In this document: positions 46,329 to 56,613 of the stretch, piece after piece
Layout: every line of letters begins with the position of its first letter
Position numbering within the stretch: position 1 is the first letter of the stretch
Origin: Boesenbergia rotunda
Lineage: Eukaryota > Streptophyta > Magnoliopsida > Zingiberales > Zingiberaceae
Reading direction: 5' to 3'
Length of the DNA stretch: 64,000 bases
NCBI GenBank assembly: GCA_024364735.1
Contig: JAGFNQ010007686.1
Coordinates: forward strand, 77,733-141,732
Notes under the pieces: generated by a model
What the model was told of the DNA's origin: nothing
What the model saw: only the letters and a program-made list of their open reading frames with translations
Databases searched by the model: none
Position numbers and translations under genes: made by a program

Positions 46329-46644
46329 CATCTTTGGCCCTCGTCCCTCGGATGCGCACGCAAGCCTCCAGCTTGCTTCCATGCCACCCTTCACGTTCAC
46401 CTCGAAGTCCGTGTCCCTCGGCTAATCATCTCTGCTATCAATGGTCCCTCGGATGCGCACGTAAACCTCCAGCTTATCTCCATGCCATCCTTCAGTTGAA
46501 GACATCAACTACGTCCATGCGTACTTGTACACCTGTACACTTATGTACACATGTGAGAGCAACACAAATCCTAACTTAACCATATTGCCCACTCATCAAA
46601 ATATCACGATCCTTCAGATCATCTCAGGGTCGATTGCCCCAACA
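46329..46644 (-). mobile_element. C 5' LTR, segment 2
   Basis: Resumes CATCTTTGGCCC and ends GCCCCAACA; matches 34606-34921. TSD CTACC follows at 46645-46649. Confidence 0.92.
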
Positions 46645-47533
46645 CTACCTTGAGGAAAACTGTATCCCTAACTTCAAACTCTAACAGTCTACGGCGTACA
46701 TCGGCATAACTCTTCTGCCTACTCTGAGCAGCTTCTATTCTCTGGCAGATGCTTTTTATAGCTTCTATAGTATCATCTATAAGGTCAGTCTGAGACCCCA
46801 TTTCTTTCTTCTCACTACCTTCATACCAACAGAGGGGAGATCTGCACTTTCTACCATAAAGAGCTTCATAGGGTGCCATACCAATAGTAGCTTGGTAGCT
46901 GTTATTGTAGGCAAACTCAGCTAAACATAAATATTTGCACCAACTGCCTTTGAAATCTAATGCACAAGCTCTGAGCATATCTTCTAGAATTTGATTCACT
47001 CTCTCTGTCTGTCCATTAGTCTGGGGATGGAAAGCTGTGCTAAACTTCAGTTTGGTGCCTAGCGCTGTCTGTACGCACTCCCAAAAGTGTGAAGTGAAAC
47101 GACCATCTCTATCAGAGATAATGGTCTTCGGGACTCCGTGTAGTCGGATCACTTCCTGTACGTATAGCTGGGCTAATCTTTTAATCGAATAAGACACTTT
47201 GATTGCCAAGAAGTGGGTAGACTTGGTCAATCTGTCTACTATTACCCAAATAGCATCATAGCCATTAGTTGCCTTTGGTAGACCAACTATAAAATCCATT
47301 GCTATGTCTTCCCATTTCCACTCTAGAATCTAAATGGGTTGTAGGACACCTCCTGGTCTCTGGTGTTCTGTTTTAACTCTCTGACATATCAGGCATGTGC
47401 TGACATACTTAGCTATGTCTCTTTTCATTCCGGACCACCAAAATCTTCTTTTCAAGTCCTGGTACATCTTAGTGGAACCAGGGTGCATTGAGTAGGGAGT
47501 TCTATGGGCTTCTTCAAGAATCTTCTTTCTCAT
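46645..47533 (-). pseudogene. B integrase, N-terminal zinc finger and catalytic core
   Basis: 47533-47330 holds the HHCC zinc finger: EEAHRTPYSMHPGSTKMY then CLICQRVKTEHQ. A TAG in QPI-stop-ILEW separates it from the core at 47299, in the same frame: MDFIVGLPK, VIVDRLTKSTHF (first Asp), IISDRDGRFTSHFW (second Asp) and HPQTNGQTERVNQILEDMLR (Glu), giving the D,D,E triad. The gene then runs into element C after FLKV; its remainder is at 10887-11280. This integrase inserts the cDNA into chromosomes. It is out of frame with RT by one base. Confidence 0.92.
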
Positions 47534-49116
47534 CTCTTCACCATTGGGGACACATAAACGGTCACCATAATAGAGTATCCCACTGTCAGATACTCTAAAC
47601 TCTTTACTTTCTCCTTCTTGTATCTCTTGCTTGATCCTTTAGATATCAGAATCCTCAGCTTGCTTTTCTGTATATCTTCAAGCAAGGTTGACTCTAGTGT
47701 CAATAGAGCTAACTGCCCATAAATGATCTCAACTCCATAATCTACTATTTCCTTCTGTAATGGTGGTGATAATGATGACAAGGACATCAAAGTGGCACAC
47801 GTCTTTCTACTTAGTGGATCTGCTACTTTATTTACCTTACCAGGGTGGTAAAGGATCTCACAGTAATAGTCCTTCACTAACTCAAGCCACCTTCGCTGTC
47901 TCATATTGAGGTCTTTCTGAGTGAAGAAATATTTCAGACTCTGGTGATCTGTATAAATCTTGCACTGCACTCCATACAGGTAATGTCTCCATATTTTTAG
48001 AGCGAAGACTACAGCTGCCAACTCCAGATCATGAGTGGGGTATTTCTTTTCATAATCCTTGAGTTTCCTAGAAGCATAAGCTATAACTTTGCCTTCTTGC
48101 ATAAGTACGACTCCAAGTCCTAGCTTTGATGCATCACTGTATATATCAAAGCTCTTATCACCTTCGGGTACTGTAAGAATAGGAGCGCTTGTCAGTCTCT
48201 TCTTCAACTCAAGGAAACTCTGCTCACAGTCTTCAGTCCACTCATACTTCTTATTCTTTCTCGTAAGGGCTGTAAAGGGAGAAGCTATCTTTGAAAAGTC
48301 TCCTACAAACCTTCGGTAGTACCCTGCCAAACCCAGAAAACTTTTGATCTCACTAGCATTCGTTGGTCGACTCCAGTTACTAACTGCCTCAATCTTGGCC
48401 GGGTCTACCATAATGCCTTCTTCGGAGATGATGTGGCCTAGAAAGGCCACCTTGTCAAGCCAAAACTCACACTTTGAGAATTTGGTGTACAACTCCCTCT
48501 GATGTAAGGTCTGCAACACTATCTTCAGGTGTTCATCATGTTCTTCCTGAGACTTTGAATACACTAGGATATCATCAATGAAGACAATGATGAACTTGTC
48601 AAGAAAATCCTTGAACACTCGATTCATTAGATCCATAAACGTCGTAGGGGCGTTTGTCACTCCAAAGGGCATGGCCACAAATTCGTAGTGCCCATATCTT
48701 GTACTGAAAGCAGTCCTTGGCACATCACTCTCCTTCACTTTGAGTTGATGGTAACCTGATCGCATATCTATTTTGGAGAACACCATGGCCCCCTTCAACT
48801 GATCGAATAAGTCATCTATCCTCGGCAAGGGATATCTGTTCTTGATGGTTACCTTATTCAAGGCTCGATAATCTATGCACATTCTCATGGAACCATCTTT
48901 CTTCTTGATGAACAACACAGGAGCTCCCCAAGGTGAATGACTAGGGCAGATGAAACCCTTGTCGAGCAGCTCCTGTAATTGTTCATGCAGCTTCTTTAAT
49001 TCTGCTGGCGCCATACGATACTGTGCCTTTGAAATTGGGTTGGTCCCTGGAGCCAACTCAATTTCAAACTCAATTTCTCGATTGGGAGGCAGTCTTGGTA
49101 ACTCTTCAAGAAACAC
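47530..49116 (-). pseudogene. B reverse transcriptase / RNase H
   Basis: A 528-codon open frame of the Ty3/gypsy pol. RT palm and fingers: KKKDGSMRMCIDYRALNKVT, YPLPRIDDLFDQL, FSKIDMRSGYHQ, and the catalytic FIDDILVYS near residue 180. FLGHIISEEGI and SFLGLAGYYRRF mark the thumb/connection. RNase H: FDIYSDASKLGLG, YASRKLKDYE, HDLELAAVVFALK and YTDHQSLKYF. It copies element RNA in the particle and removes the RNA strand. The first codon listed is GTG; the same frame continues upstream into protease across a single TAA. The end is a one-base frameshift near 47530. The domain is unusually intact for an old copy. Confidence 0.95.
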
Positions 49117-49149
49117 CTCCGGATAGTCACAAACTACTCGTACATCTTC

Positions 49150-49508
49150 TTAACTTAACTCTTCTCTTTGCCTTACATTTACTATATGTGCTAAATAACT
49201 AGAACATCCATTATCTAACATCTTGTGAGCTTGTAGGTTAGGAAGAAACCTTTTTGTCTTTCCCTTTGGGTCTACGACAAACTCGAATGGAAGTTCTGCT
49301 TCTAGTGTGAACTTTACTCTTCTTTTGCGACATTCAATAGAGGCACTATACTTGCTCAAGAAATCCATCCCTCAAATGATATCGTAATCCTTCATCTCAA
49401 GGACTACTAAATTACGATAGAGTTCTCTGTTGGAAATCTGAATTAATACCGCTCTTAGCCACTAAGTAGATGCCATGACCTCTCCCGAAGGTAAGGTTGA
49501 TAAGAACT
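49150..49508 (-). pseudogene. B aspartic protease, C-terminal part
   Basis: In one minus frame with two internal stops (near 49463 and 49375): LPSGEVMAST, ISNRELYRNLVVLEM and GMDFLSKYSASIECRKRRV, the second half of a gypsy retropepsin including the hydrophobic-G strand. The catalytic Asp-Ser/Thr-Gly loop should lie just upstream but is absent, because gag joins directly here. It normally processes the polyprotein. Confidence 0.8.
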
Positions 49509-50006
49509 TCATCGTTCAACATTTCTAGTGTCCTTTATAATGTTTAAGTAGTGCTCAGTGATCAAAGCACTACTTATCAGTTCTTCGGAGGTTTGCGGCC
49601 TCTTAACACCGCTAGCCCCATTTAACGCTATCTCAGGCCTTAACATCTTGAGCATTAGCCTGACTATCTCTTTTTCTGTGCTAACTAACTCTGGGCACAG
49701 ACGAGCTAACCAATTAAACTTCTTCACTGCTTCATCCACGGATAAGTCTCCTTGTCTGAACTTCGTGAATTCGTCGTAATGCTTGTTGGTTACTCGCATG
49801 TGAAAATATTCTTCGAAGAACTCAGTCTCGAAGTCGGTCCATGTCATCTAGCTGATATTTCTCTTGGCCTTAACTTTCTCCCACCACATCCTAGCATCTC
49901 CCGTAAGTCAGAAAGATGCACTCTTTATCTTCTCTACCTCATGCCAGTCCAATAGCCCTACTATTCTTTCCAACGTTTTGAACCATGCTTAAGCATCCCA
50001 TGGTTT
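49509..50006 (-). pseudogene. B gag (Retrotrans_gag core)
   Basis: Open from 49847 (TWTDFETEFFEEYF, FTKFRQGDLSVDEAVKKF, FNWLARLCPELV). The same frame continues upstream to 50006 across three stops with AWFKTLERIVGLLDWHEVEK and WWEKVKA. It ends at IIKDT just before the protease remnant; zinc knuckle and linker are deleted. Its 5' part lies across A2 at 52459-52778. Confidence 0.88.
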
Positions 50007-50011
50007 GCTTG

Positions 50012-52453
50012 TGTTAGTGATATGAGAGAAGTGTCCTAAGGCAATCGCCTTATGATTGTAAAACATTTATTTTAATAAATGAAAATTCACTATTTGAGTA
50101 TACATGCTTGTGTATTTGATTGGGATCTTAAACTCAAATACTGAATGTCTGCAATACAACTCACAGCATAAGAGAATTTGTGATGGGATCACAACTAGTG
50201 ATTATCTCTAAATGTGCAAATGTGAAGTATTGAAAATATCCCTAGTCAATGAAATGATAAATACGGACACTATCAATTCTGTTGAGACTAGCATGGGTTA
50301 TTCTCTAATCAGCTGATTCTCACTGGTTGGTGACATTGGGATGTCCGGAGATAAACATGGATGCTAGTTAAGGGAACTAGTTCATTGGAGTGACTAGCTG
50401 TAAGACTTCATATGGTAATCTATATAGATATGTCAATGAAGTTCTTAGTGCGGCTTAAGTGCGATGTTCCTTTGACTTGCGGTGTTCAAGTCATCTTGGT
50501 CATGGAGACTTATACTTTAACATCTTAAGCAAGCATCTCCAAGGAGGTGTGGACCCAGGATGATTGGGTATAAGCCGAAGTGCCCGAAGATGTTTGAACA
50601 GCCTACAAAGGATTCACCACTCCTTGCGAGGAGATGTATACCCAGGCCTATCGTCGGATTGTTACTCAAAACCTCTGGCCAGAGTAAATAATGTTTGGAG
50701 TGCGAGTCTCTAAAATACATGAGAGTAATTAGAAATCCAAAGGATGAGAATGACATTACTTGGGCTAGGTGTGACGTAGTCAGCCTAGTGGAGACTGACA
50801 CAAATAGACCGTGTCCTGAACCAAGTGGGTATAAGATGGTGAAGGGAATGGGGCACGATTCATTAGAGCTGCTGAAGGATTTCAGAATAATTTCTTCTGA
50901 GGTTAAACCGTTGATCTTTCGTTTAATTGGGGATCATGATATACTACTAGGTGCCACTCATGATCGTTCTATAATTAGTTGATTATAGACGACCAACATA
51001 AATCGAAAGCCTATTTAGTCACACGCACTACGAGTAATCCGAGGGATTTAAAACGAGTTGAAAATTGGATTTTCCAATCAAGAGAAATAAGTCAAATCTG
51101 AGTTAATCAGAGGCGCAATGGAAGCTAAAAATGGCTAAGTCTTTTGAAGGCTTATTGGGCGAATTAAATGAGTTTAATTCGCGATTGGTGGGGCTTGAAG
51201 TGGCCGGCCAAAGAGGGTGGCCGGCCACATTAAAGGGAAGGAACCAATTTAATTGGTTTAATTAATAAAATAAATCTAGTGCGATTTGTTTTATAAATTA
51301 TGGATAAATAAATTTGTGTAAAGAAATTTATATAAATAAATTTATAAAAATTTATTCTTTTTATGAAAATTAAAATGATCCATGGAATGGTTTATTTTAA
51401 TAAAATCAATTATGAATTGATTTATCCATAATAAGAAAGTTTATAAATTTCTTATAAAATTTATTCCATAATAAAAGGAGAGATTAATTAGTTTTATTAT
51501 AAAGTTAGTTATAATAAAATTCATAAGAGAATTTATAGGATAAATTTCTTATGATAACTAATTAGTTTTATTATAAAGTTGGTTATAATAAAACTTGGTT
51601 TAAACGGAATAATTCATAAGAGAATTTATAGGATAAATTTCTTATGATAATTAATTAGTTTTATTATAAAGTTAGTTATAATAAAACTTGGTTCAAACGG
51701 AATAATTCATAAGAGAATTTATAGGATAAATCTCTTATGATAACTAAATCCGTTAATTCCGTTAAGAGGAGACTTGGCAAGGGAGAAGCAACTATATAAG
51801 GAACCAAAGGGAAGCCTTTAATCCTAACTAGTTGAAATAGAGCTAACCTCTCCCTCTCTCTCTATTCTTCTCTTCCCTTTCTCTCTTCCTCATTAGGGCC
51901 GGCGCCCCTTAAGAGGATTAGGGCCGGCGCCCCTTCCTACCACCTAGGGCCGGCGCACCTAGCACACCCTAGTGTAGTTGCCGTGAGCTATCAAGAAGAA
52001 GGAGAAGCCAACCAAGTAGAAGAAGAAGCGGATCACAACTCCTCTCTTCCCGGAATTTCGATTCCGTTACTTTGGTGGTTAGTTTCCTATCTTTTCTCTT
52101 GTTCTTCTAGTTGTGCCCTCCGAGGATCTAGTAGTTCTCGTCGGCACAAAACTTGTGACTTTGCGAAGTCATCCCGAAGAGAACTCGTCGTGGACGCAAA
52201 TAGAGGCGAAGCTTCCAAGGGACGCTACGGTTGGATCTCGTCCCTTTCTTCGAGTTACGAAAGGTATAAAGTAAATTAGTTTATTTTTCTGCAAAGTTTT
52301 ATTTTATGATTATGTCAACACACCATAAGGTTGCATGCTAGATACGAAGTTAAAATAATTTAGGAAATTATTTTATGCAAATTCTTCCGCTGCACGTAAA
52401 AATTTAAAATTTTACGAACTCGTATCCTTGTCAACATGCACCCGGTCCCAACA
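50012..52453 (+). mobile_element. Solo LTR A2
   Basis: 2,442 bp, TGTTAGTGAT to GGTCCCAACA, flanked by GCTTG (50007-50011, 52454-52458). It lies in B gag. Compared with A1 it has two or three extra units of a ~115-bp repeat containing TTAGTTTTATTATAAAG and CATAAGAGAATTTATAGG (51480-51740). Confidence 0.95.
51792..51801 (+). promoter_or_regulatory. TATA box of A2
   Basis: CTATATAAGG, in the same position as in A1 and the window-start copy. Confidence 0.62.
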
Positions 52454-52458
52454 GCTTG

Positions 52459-52778
52459 TGCCTGGGAAGTTCCCTGGCTTCAGTTTCTTCTACTGAATGA
52501 GGTACGCTTCTTGCCTTACCCCCCCCCCTTGCCAGGATTACAGAAGTAACCAATGGGTCTTTGGTCACAACTGGTGCCACTACATTTGCCACCAACGGGG
52601 TAACAGGAGTGGCCTACTGGTTAGCTATCATGGTGGCAATAACTTGCTGTTATTCTGCTAACTGTCTCCATAACTACGCTATCACCTCTAAGTGATTTGG
52701 TGGTGGTACTGACTCTGCCTCTTGCCCTTTAGGAGCTCGCTCCTCGTTTTGGGCCTTTCTAGGACGTCCTCTTGGCAT
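52459..52778 (-). pseudogene. B gag N-terminus, with stops
   Basis: ATG at 52778 opens MPRGRPRKAQNEERAPKGQE, a start typical of Tekay-like gags. The frame has at least three stops (after EVIA, LAE and ANQ), each fitting a Gln codon changed by C-to-T. It is cut at 52458 by A2. Confidence 0.75.
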
Positions 52779-53200
52779 TCTCTTACTTTACATCATCTAG
52801 AACATCCTCTTGACATTCTCTTACTTTATATCATAAAGAGGATAATGACATTTCATCAATAAGGGCATTTCATTACTTTACTATCATCCTACTCATATCA
52901 TCATACTCATATGGCATATGCCATATCACCATACTATAATCATACTCATCAGCATACGTCATATCATCATATTGTCATCATACTCATAATAGCATTACTG
53001 ATCATCATACTCATAATAGCATTTACTAATCATGCACATAATAGCATATAATAATACTGACATACTTCCTTATCATCATGCACTTACTGATACTAGCAGT
53101 CAATAATGAAAAGCATACAAAACTACAACATATGAACTTCTTACTTGGTAGGCGGCAGGATTGATGCTTGATATCAGTGTGGCGGAAGGGTGTAAACTAT
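52779..53200 (-). mobile_element. B leader
   Basis: Non-coding, with CATCATACTCATA repeats (52880-53070) and a short duplication of CTTGNCATTCTCTTACTTTA (52771-52837). Confidence 0.6.
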
Positions 53201-53212
53201 GCTCTGATACCA
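53201..53212 (-). promoter_or_regulatory. Primer-binding site of element B
   Basis: Plus GCTCTGATACCA, complement of the tRNA-iMet-type site, three bases from the LTR edge at 53216. Confidence 0.92.
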
Positions 53213-53365
53213 CTCTGTGACGACCCCATACTTCTCATCCTTAAGGCGGACGCCACTTTTACTTAACCTTATCCTTAGCCTTAGGTTACAACTACTTGAC
53301 TTCCCTTAACTTGCTCTGAATTTTTTTTCTTTTTTTTTCAAAAAAATAACTTTCATTTTATTTGC

Positions 53366-53432
53366 TTTGCAAGGATTTGACCCCTAGACCTCTTAGTTGT
53401 AAAACTGAAGCACTAACCATCTGCCCTACAAC
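53366..53432 (-). other. tRNA-like module in B 5' LTR
   Basis: B-box-like GGGTCAAATCC (53373-53383, minus; one mismatch from GGTTCRANTCC) with GGCAGATGGTTAGTGC upstream. Same site as 1356-1418. Confidence 0.4.
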
Positions 53433-53448
53433 ACTTTGTTTTAAATGG

Positions 53449-53630
53449 CACTAGTCGACTGGTATAAGGCCAGTCGACTGGTATCGGCAACAGAAACTTT
53501 CTGTGCGCGACACCAATCGACTGGCCTCATGGCAGTCGACAGGTGCATCGAACAGAAGGTTCTGTTCGATAGGGCAGTCGACAGTATCTGAAACAGTCGA
53601 CTGGCACGCCTGAAAACTGCAGTTTCAGAC
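53449..53630. repeat. GTCGAC palindromes and hairpins in B 5' LTR
   Basis: Six CAGTCGAC(T/A)-type palindromes or near-copies, plus ATCGAACAGAA/TTCTGTTCGAT (11-bp perfect stem, 53547-53570), ACAGAAA/TTTCTGTG and CTGAAAACTGCAGTTTCAG. Confidence 0.8.
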
Positions 53631-54444
53631 CTGGGAACTCCTTTCAAGGGTCCATAATTCATACTCTTCCAAAGCATATAGATAAATAACTCCAAATCTA
53701 TACTCTATACCAGTTTTATAAACATCTTAGCAACCCAAAACAAATCCATTTACTTGCAATTAGGATCTTTGCGGAATTTAATAAACTATCAAAACATATG
53801 AAATCTATACTAGAGTTTGTACTTAACTTTGTCTCTATGCAATGTTTAACTAAGATCATTTCGTTCTACCACTCCAAAACACTAACCACAAGTTTCTATG
53901 AGACTTAACCCAAGAATCTCTCCCACGGCCGCCGCCACTGAACATCAATGCAAGTCCCGTTCGCCTCCTTAGCTTATGCTTTTTCTTTACCTTTATCTGC
54001 AATAGAAGGAAATGCAACTAATAAGCGATTTTCTTAGTAAGTAAATCTTAACTTACAAATCCATGCGATCAATGATAAACATGCTCTTTTCAAAGTATGC
54101 TCGCTTCAAAATACATGCACTTCGAAATACTTGCACATGGGAACTTTCATATAATTATCATGCTCAATCATGCTTGAAAGCATTTACTTACATCAAAACA
54201 CTTGCAAACTTAACATGCTCATGATTTCTTTTTAGACTTGATACTTATACATTTCCATACTTTAAAACACTAACTTCTTTGCTCTTGCTCTTTAACATGC
54301 TTGTAACATAACCACGTTAACATTCGTAACAAAACATGCACTTAAGGAAATTGAAACACTTACATATACTCATATACTTCAAAATAATAATCAACTTTCT
54401 AGGCCTTGACATTGTACCTGGTATCAATGTACCATTGCGCGCAT

Positions 54445-54486
54445 CCCTAATAGGTTTCGGGGTAGCGAGCCACCGCACCCTATTAG
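54445..54486. other. LTR hairpin, B 5' LTR
   Basis: CTAATAGG (54447-54454) and CCTATTAG (54479-54486) around GGGGTAGCGAGCCACC. Confidence 0.5.
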
Positions 54487-55394
54487 AGCTTCTTTCTAAC
54501 TTTCTGTGGGCCTCTCCTTTGCCCGGTACATGTCACTTTACAAAAGTAAAATACTTTCTTACTCATAATGTTTATACTTATGAAGCTATCTCATCTTTTT
54601 CCATAAATTTGACACTACAAACCTTTACTTTTTTTACTTGGAACTTTCATTGAGCACCTTGCGTGCCCTTAACCCAAAACTCATTTTTGGGACTTTTCAA
54701 GAACTTGGTCTTATCATGCTTAGATTCACATATACAAAACCTACTCCAATTCAAGTTCTATGATAAAACATGTATTTTTCAGAAACTTAAATCACACAAT
54801 AAAACAATATTATTAAAGCATGCACTTAGATCACAAAATCACGGTTCTACAACAAGAAACTACATACGAAACTACTTCTATTGCAGGTGAGTGATCTACT
54901 TACCCCTTTGTTTGAAGAAAACTCACTAAGTATATAGTAAAATCCTAGCGTAGGACTCCTTTTTCTCTTCCTTGCAAGAAACTTCACTCCTTGGCCTAAG
55001 GGAAGGAACCCTAGGTTCTCTACTCAAGAGGAAGAAGAAGGAGGAAGAAAACCCTTGCTTTTCTCCCTATTTTCGCAGCCTCCTCTCGCCCCTTCATTGC
55101 GCCGACGCCAATCCCTAAAGGGAATTTAACGCAACTTAAGCGGAAGTTGAAACACCTCTTCATGAAAAGGGCTTACTCAACTATAACATAATTTCGATCC
55201 ATCCTTTTTTCTACTTGATACCCTCCAACCTTCTGGCTAGCTGAGTCCACTTAAGGACTGGCTTCCCGCGTGGTCGCGAGATCAAACCCCCTCCGGACTT
55301 TTTTCTTTTTCTTTTTATTTTTATTTAGAAAAATTGCCAGAAAATTCTGAAAAATTCCTAATAATTCACGAAAATTATTGGGTGTTACACAAGG

Positions 55395-55627
55395 GACGCT
55401 TACGGTTGGATCTCATCCTTCCTTCGAGTTACGCGAGGTAATACGTAAATTAGTTTATGTTTCTACAAAATTTTAAATATATGATCATGTCTACACAAGA
55501 TAAAATTACATGCTTAGATGTGTGGTTAAATAATTAGAGAAATTATTTATGCTAAACCTTCCGCTGCACGTAACTAATTTTAAAATTACGAACCCGCATC
55601 CATGTCAACATGCACGCGGTCCCAACA
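55395..55627 (+). mobile_element. A-family LTR, right part
   Basis: Continues the LTR of 1-1189, matching 46093-46323, and ends GCGGTCCCAACA. The next bases (TGGTATATTG) are H LTR sequence, not a primer site. Confidence 0.9.
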
Positions 55628-55694
55628 TGGTATATTGTCAAACATTGAAACACCAATGGTTGACTGTTTATATCTGATGCTTTTTGCACCAACA

Positions 55695-55708
55695 ATCTCC
55701 CCCTTTTT
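55695..55708 (-). promoter_or_regulatory. Polypurine tract of element H
   Basis: Minus AAAAAGGGGGAGAT beside the LTR end, identical to those of C and E. Confidence 0.8.
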
Positions 55709-55885
55709 GATGTTTGACTATAATCTTAAGGGATTTAGGTCAATACTTGGGAGATGAAAAAAATTTGAAGAAATCTAACTTAAAGTACTCTCTTCCCTTT
55801 TGACATACATAAAAAAAACATAAGCCAATAACAATGATTTTAAGTTTAAAATGTGCACCAACAATGTGATTTTTGAAAATAGTTA

Positions 55886-56610
55886 GGGTGTGTTTGGTTG
55901 GGGGGTTATCCTTGATAACCTTGGATATCCATCTATGGTTATCAACAAAAATCTTGTTTGGTTTAGATAATCTGTGATTCCCAAGTAATGATCGATGCCC
56001 GACACGTCAGCAAAAGGGGCATGTAACCCGGAATCGGAAAATCTTAGGAAAGTAAGGTTTTTCTTGATTCCGGGGTTATGAAATTTATCTTTCCAAAATT
56101 ATCCTCCAATATTTACCTTAGCAAAAGAGGCATTATTCGTGGGCGACCACCGCTGGCGATCGACGATCGGCGACCGCCGTTGTCAGCCCACGGCCGTCGA
56201 CGGTCGGTGACCAGCAATGATGGCCGGCGATCGACAACGACGACCGGTGACCACCGCCGACGGCCGACCATTATTCGCGGCCGACAAATGGAACGACAGT
56301 TGGCGACCACCGTCGGCGACCGACGACCGGCGACCAAGGGTACGAATATGTATATAATATCATCTTACTTTTTTATTTTAAATTTATAAGCATATAATAT
56401 TATTATACCTAAATTTAACTAAAGTGTAATATGATAAAATATTATATTATGTCATAGACTATTACCTCCAAACAAATAAGATTTTATTTAATTACCTAAA
56501 CTGAACCAAACAACTTCAGATTATGTTTCATTCCCCATTACCTTGATTATGTTATTACTTGGTCATCACATAACTAAGGTTATATCTGATAACTTGAACC
56601 AAACGCACCC
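55886..56610. mobile_element. Tourist-like (PIF/Harbinger) MITE
   Basis: 725 bp with terminal inverted repeats GGGTGTGTTTGGTT...AACCAAACGCACCC (one mismatch), extended by GGTTATC/GATAAC, and a TTA duplication (55883-55885, 56611-56613). These are PIF/Harbinger hallmarks. No transposase. A GC-rich island (56137-56337) of CGACC/GGCGA repeats sits in otherwise AT-rich DNA; ORFs there are low-complexity. Confidence 0.85.
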
Positions 56611-56613
56611 TTA

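Larger units (their letters stand above)
11281..46644 (-). mobile_element. Element C: pol-less copia-type (Sirevirus-like) retrotransposon
   Basis: Boundaries TGATAGATCG (11281) and GCCCCAACA (46644), flanked by CTACC. Removing the nested insertions D, E, J and A1 leaves LTRs of about 1 kb, a tRNA-Met primer site, a broken gag, an envelope-like ORF and a purine tract. No protease, integrase or RT is recognisable between gag and the second ORF, so it depended on another element for enzymes. UBN2-type gag, two CCHC knuckles, an extra 3' ORF and repeated purine tracts fit the Sirevirus branch of Ty1/copia. That lineage call is inference. Confidence 0.85.
1190..55389 (-). mobile_element. Element B: Ty3/gypsy chromovirus, interrupted by nested insertions
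   Basis: The outer boundaries are TGTGACGACC at 1190 and GTGTTACA at 55389, flanked by the 5-bp duplication CAAGG. Its two LTRs (1190-10851 with insertion I, and 53216-55389) align along their length. On the minus strand the order is LTR, tRNA-Met primer site, gag, protease, RT/RNase H, integrase, chromodomain, purine tract, LTR. That order, with integrase after RNase H and a C-terminal chromodomain, fits a Ty3/gypsy chromovirus, probably Tekay/Del-like. The copy is dead: gag is split and stop-ridden, there is a gag-protease deletion, a frameshift after RNase H, and element C sits inside integrase. Confidence 0.9.
53216..55389 (-). mobile_element. B 5' LTR
   Basis: 2,174 bp, TGTGACGACC to GGTGTTACA, uninterrupted. 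Contains, from left, the tRNA-like module, the GTCGAC palindrome and hairpin block (53449-53630), the conserved hairpin (54447-54486) and a GAAGGAGG tract. TSD CAAGG at 55390. Confidence 0.92.

Noticed and set aside
56078..56389. Arg-rich plus and minus frames in the MITE
   Set aside because: Low-complexity CGACC repeats; no family resemblance.
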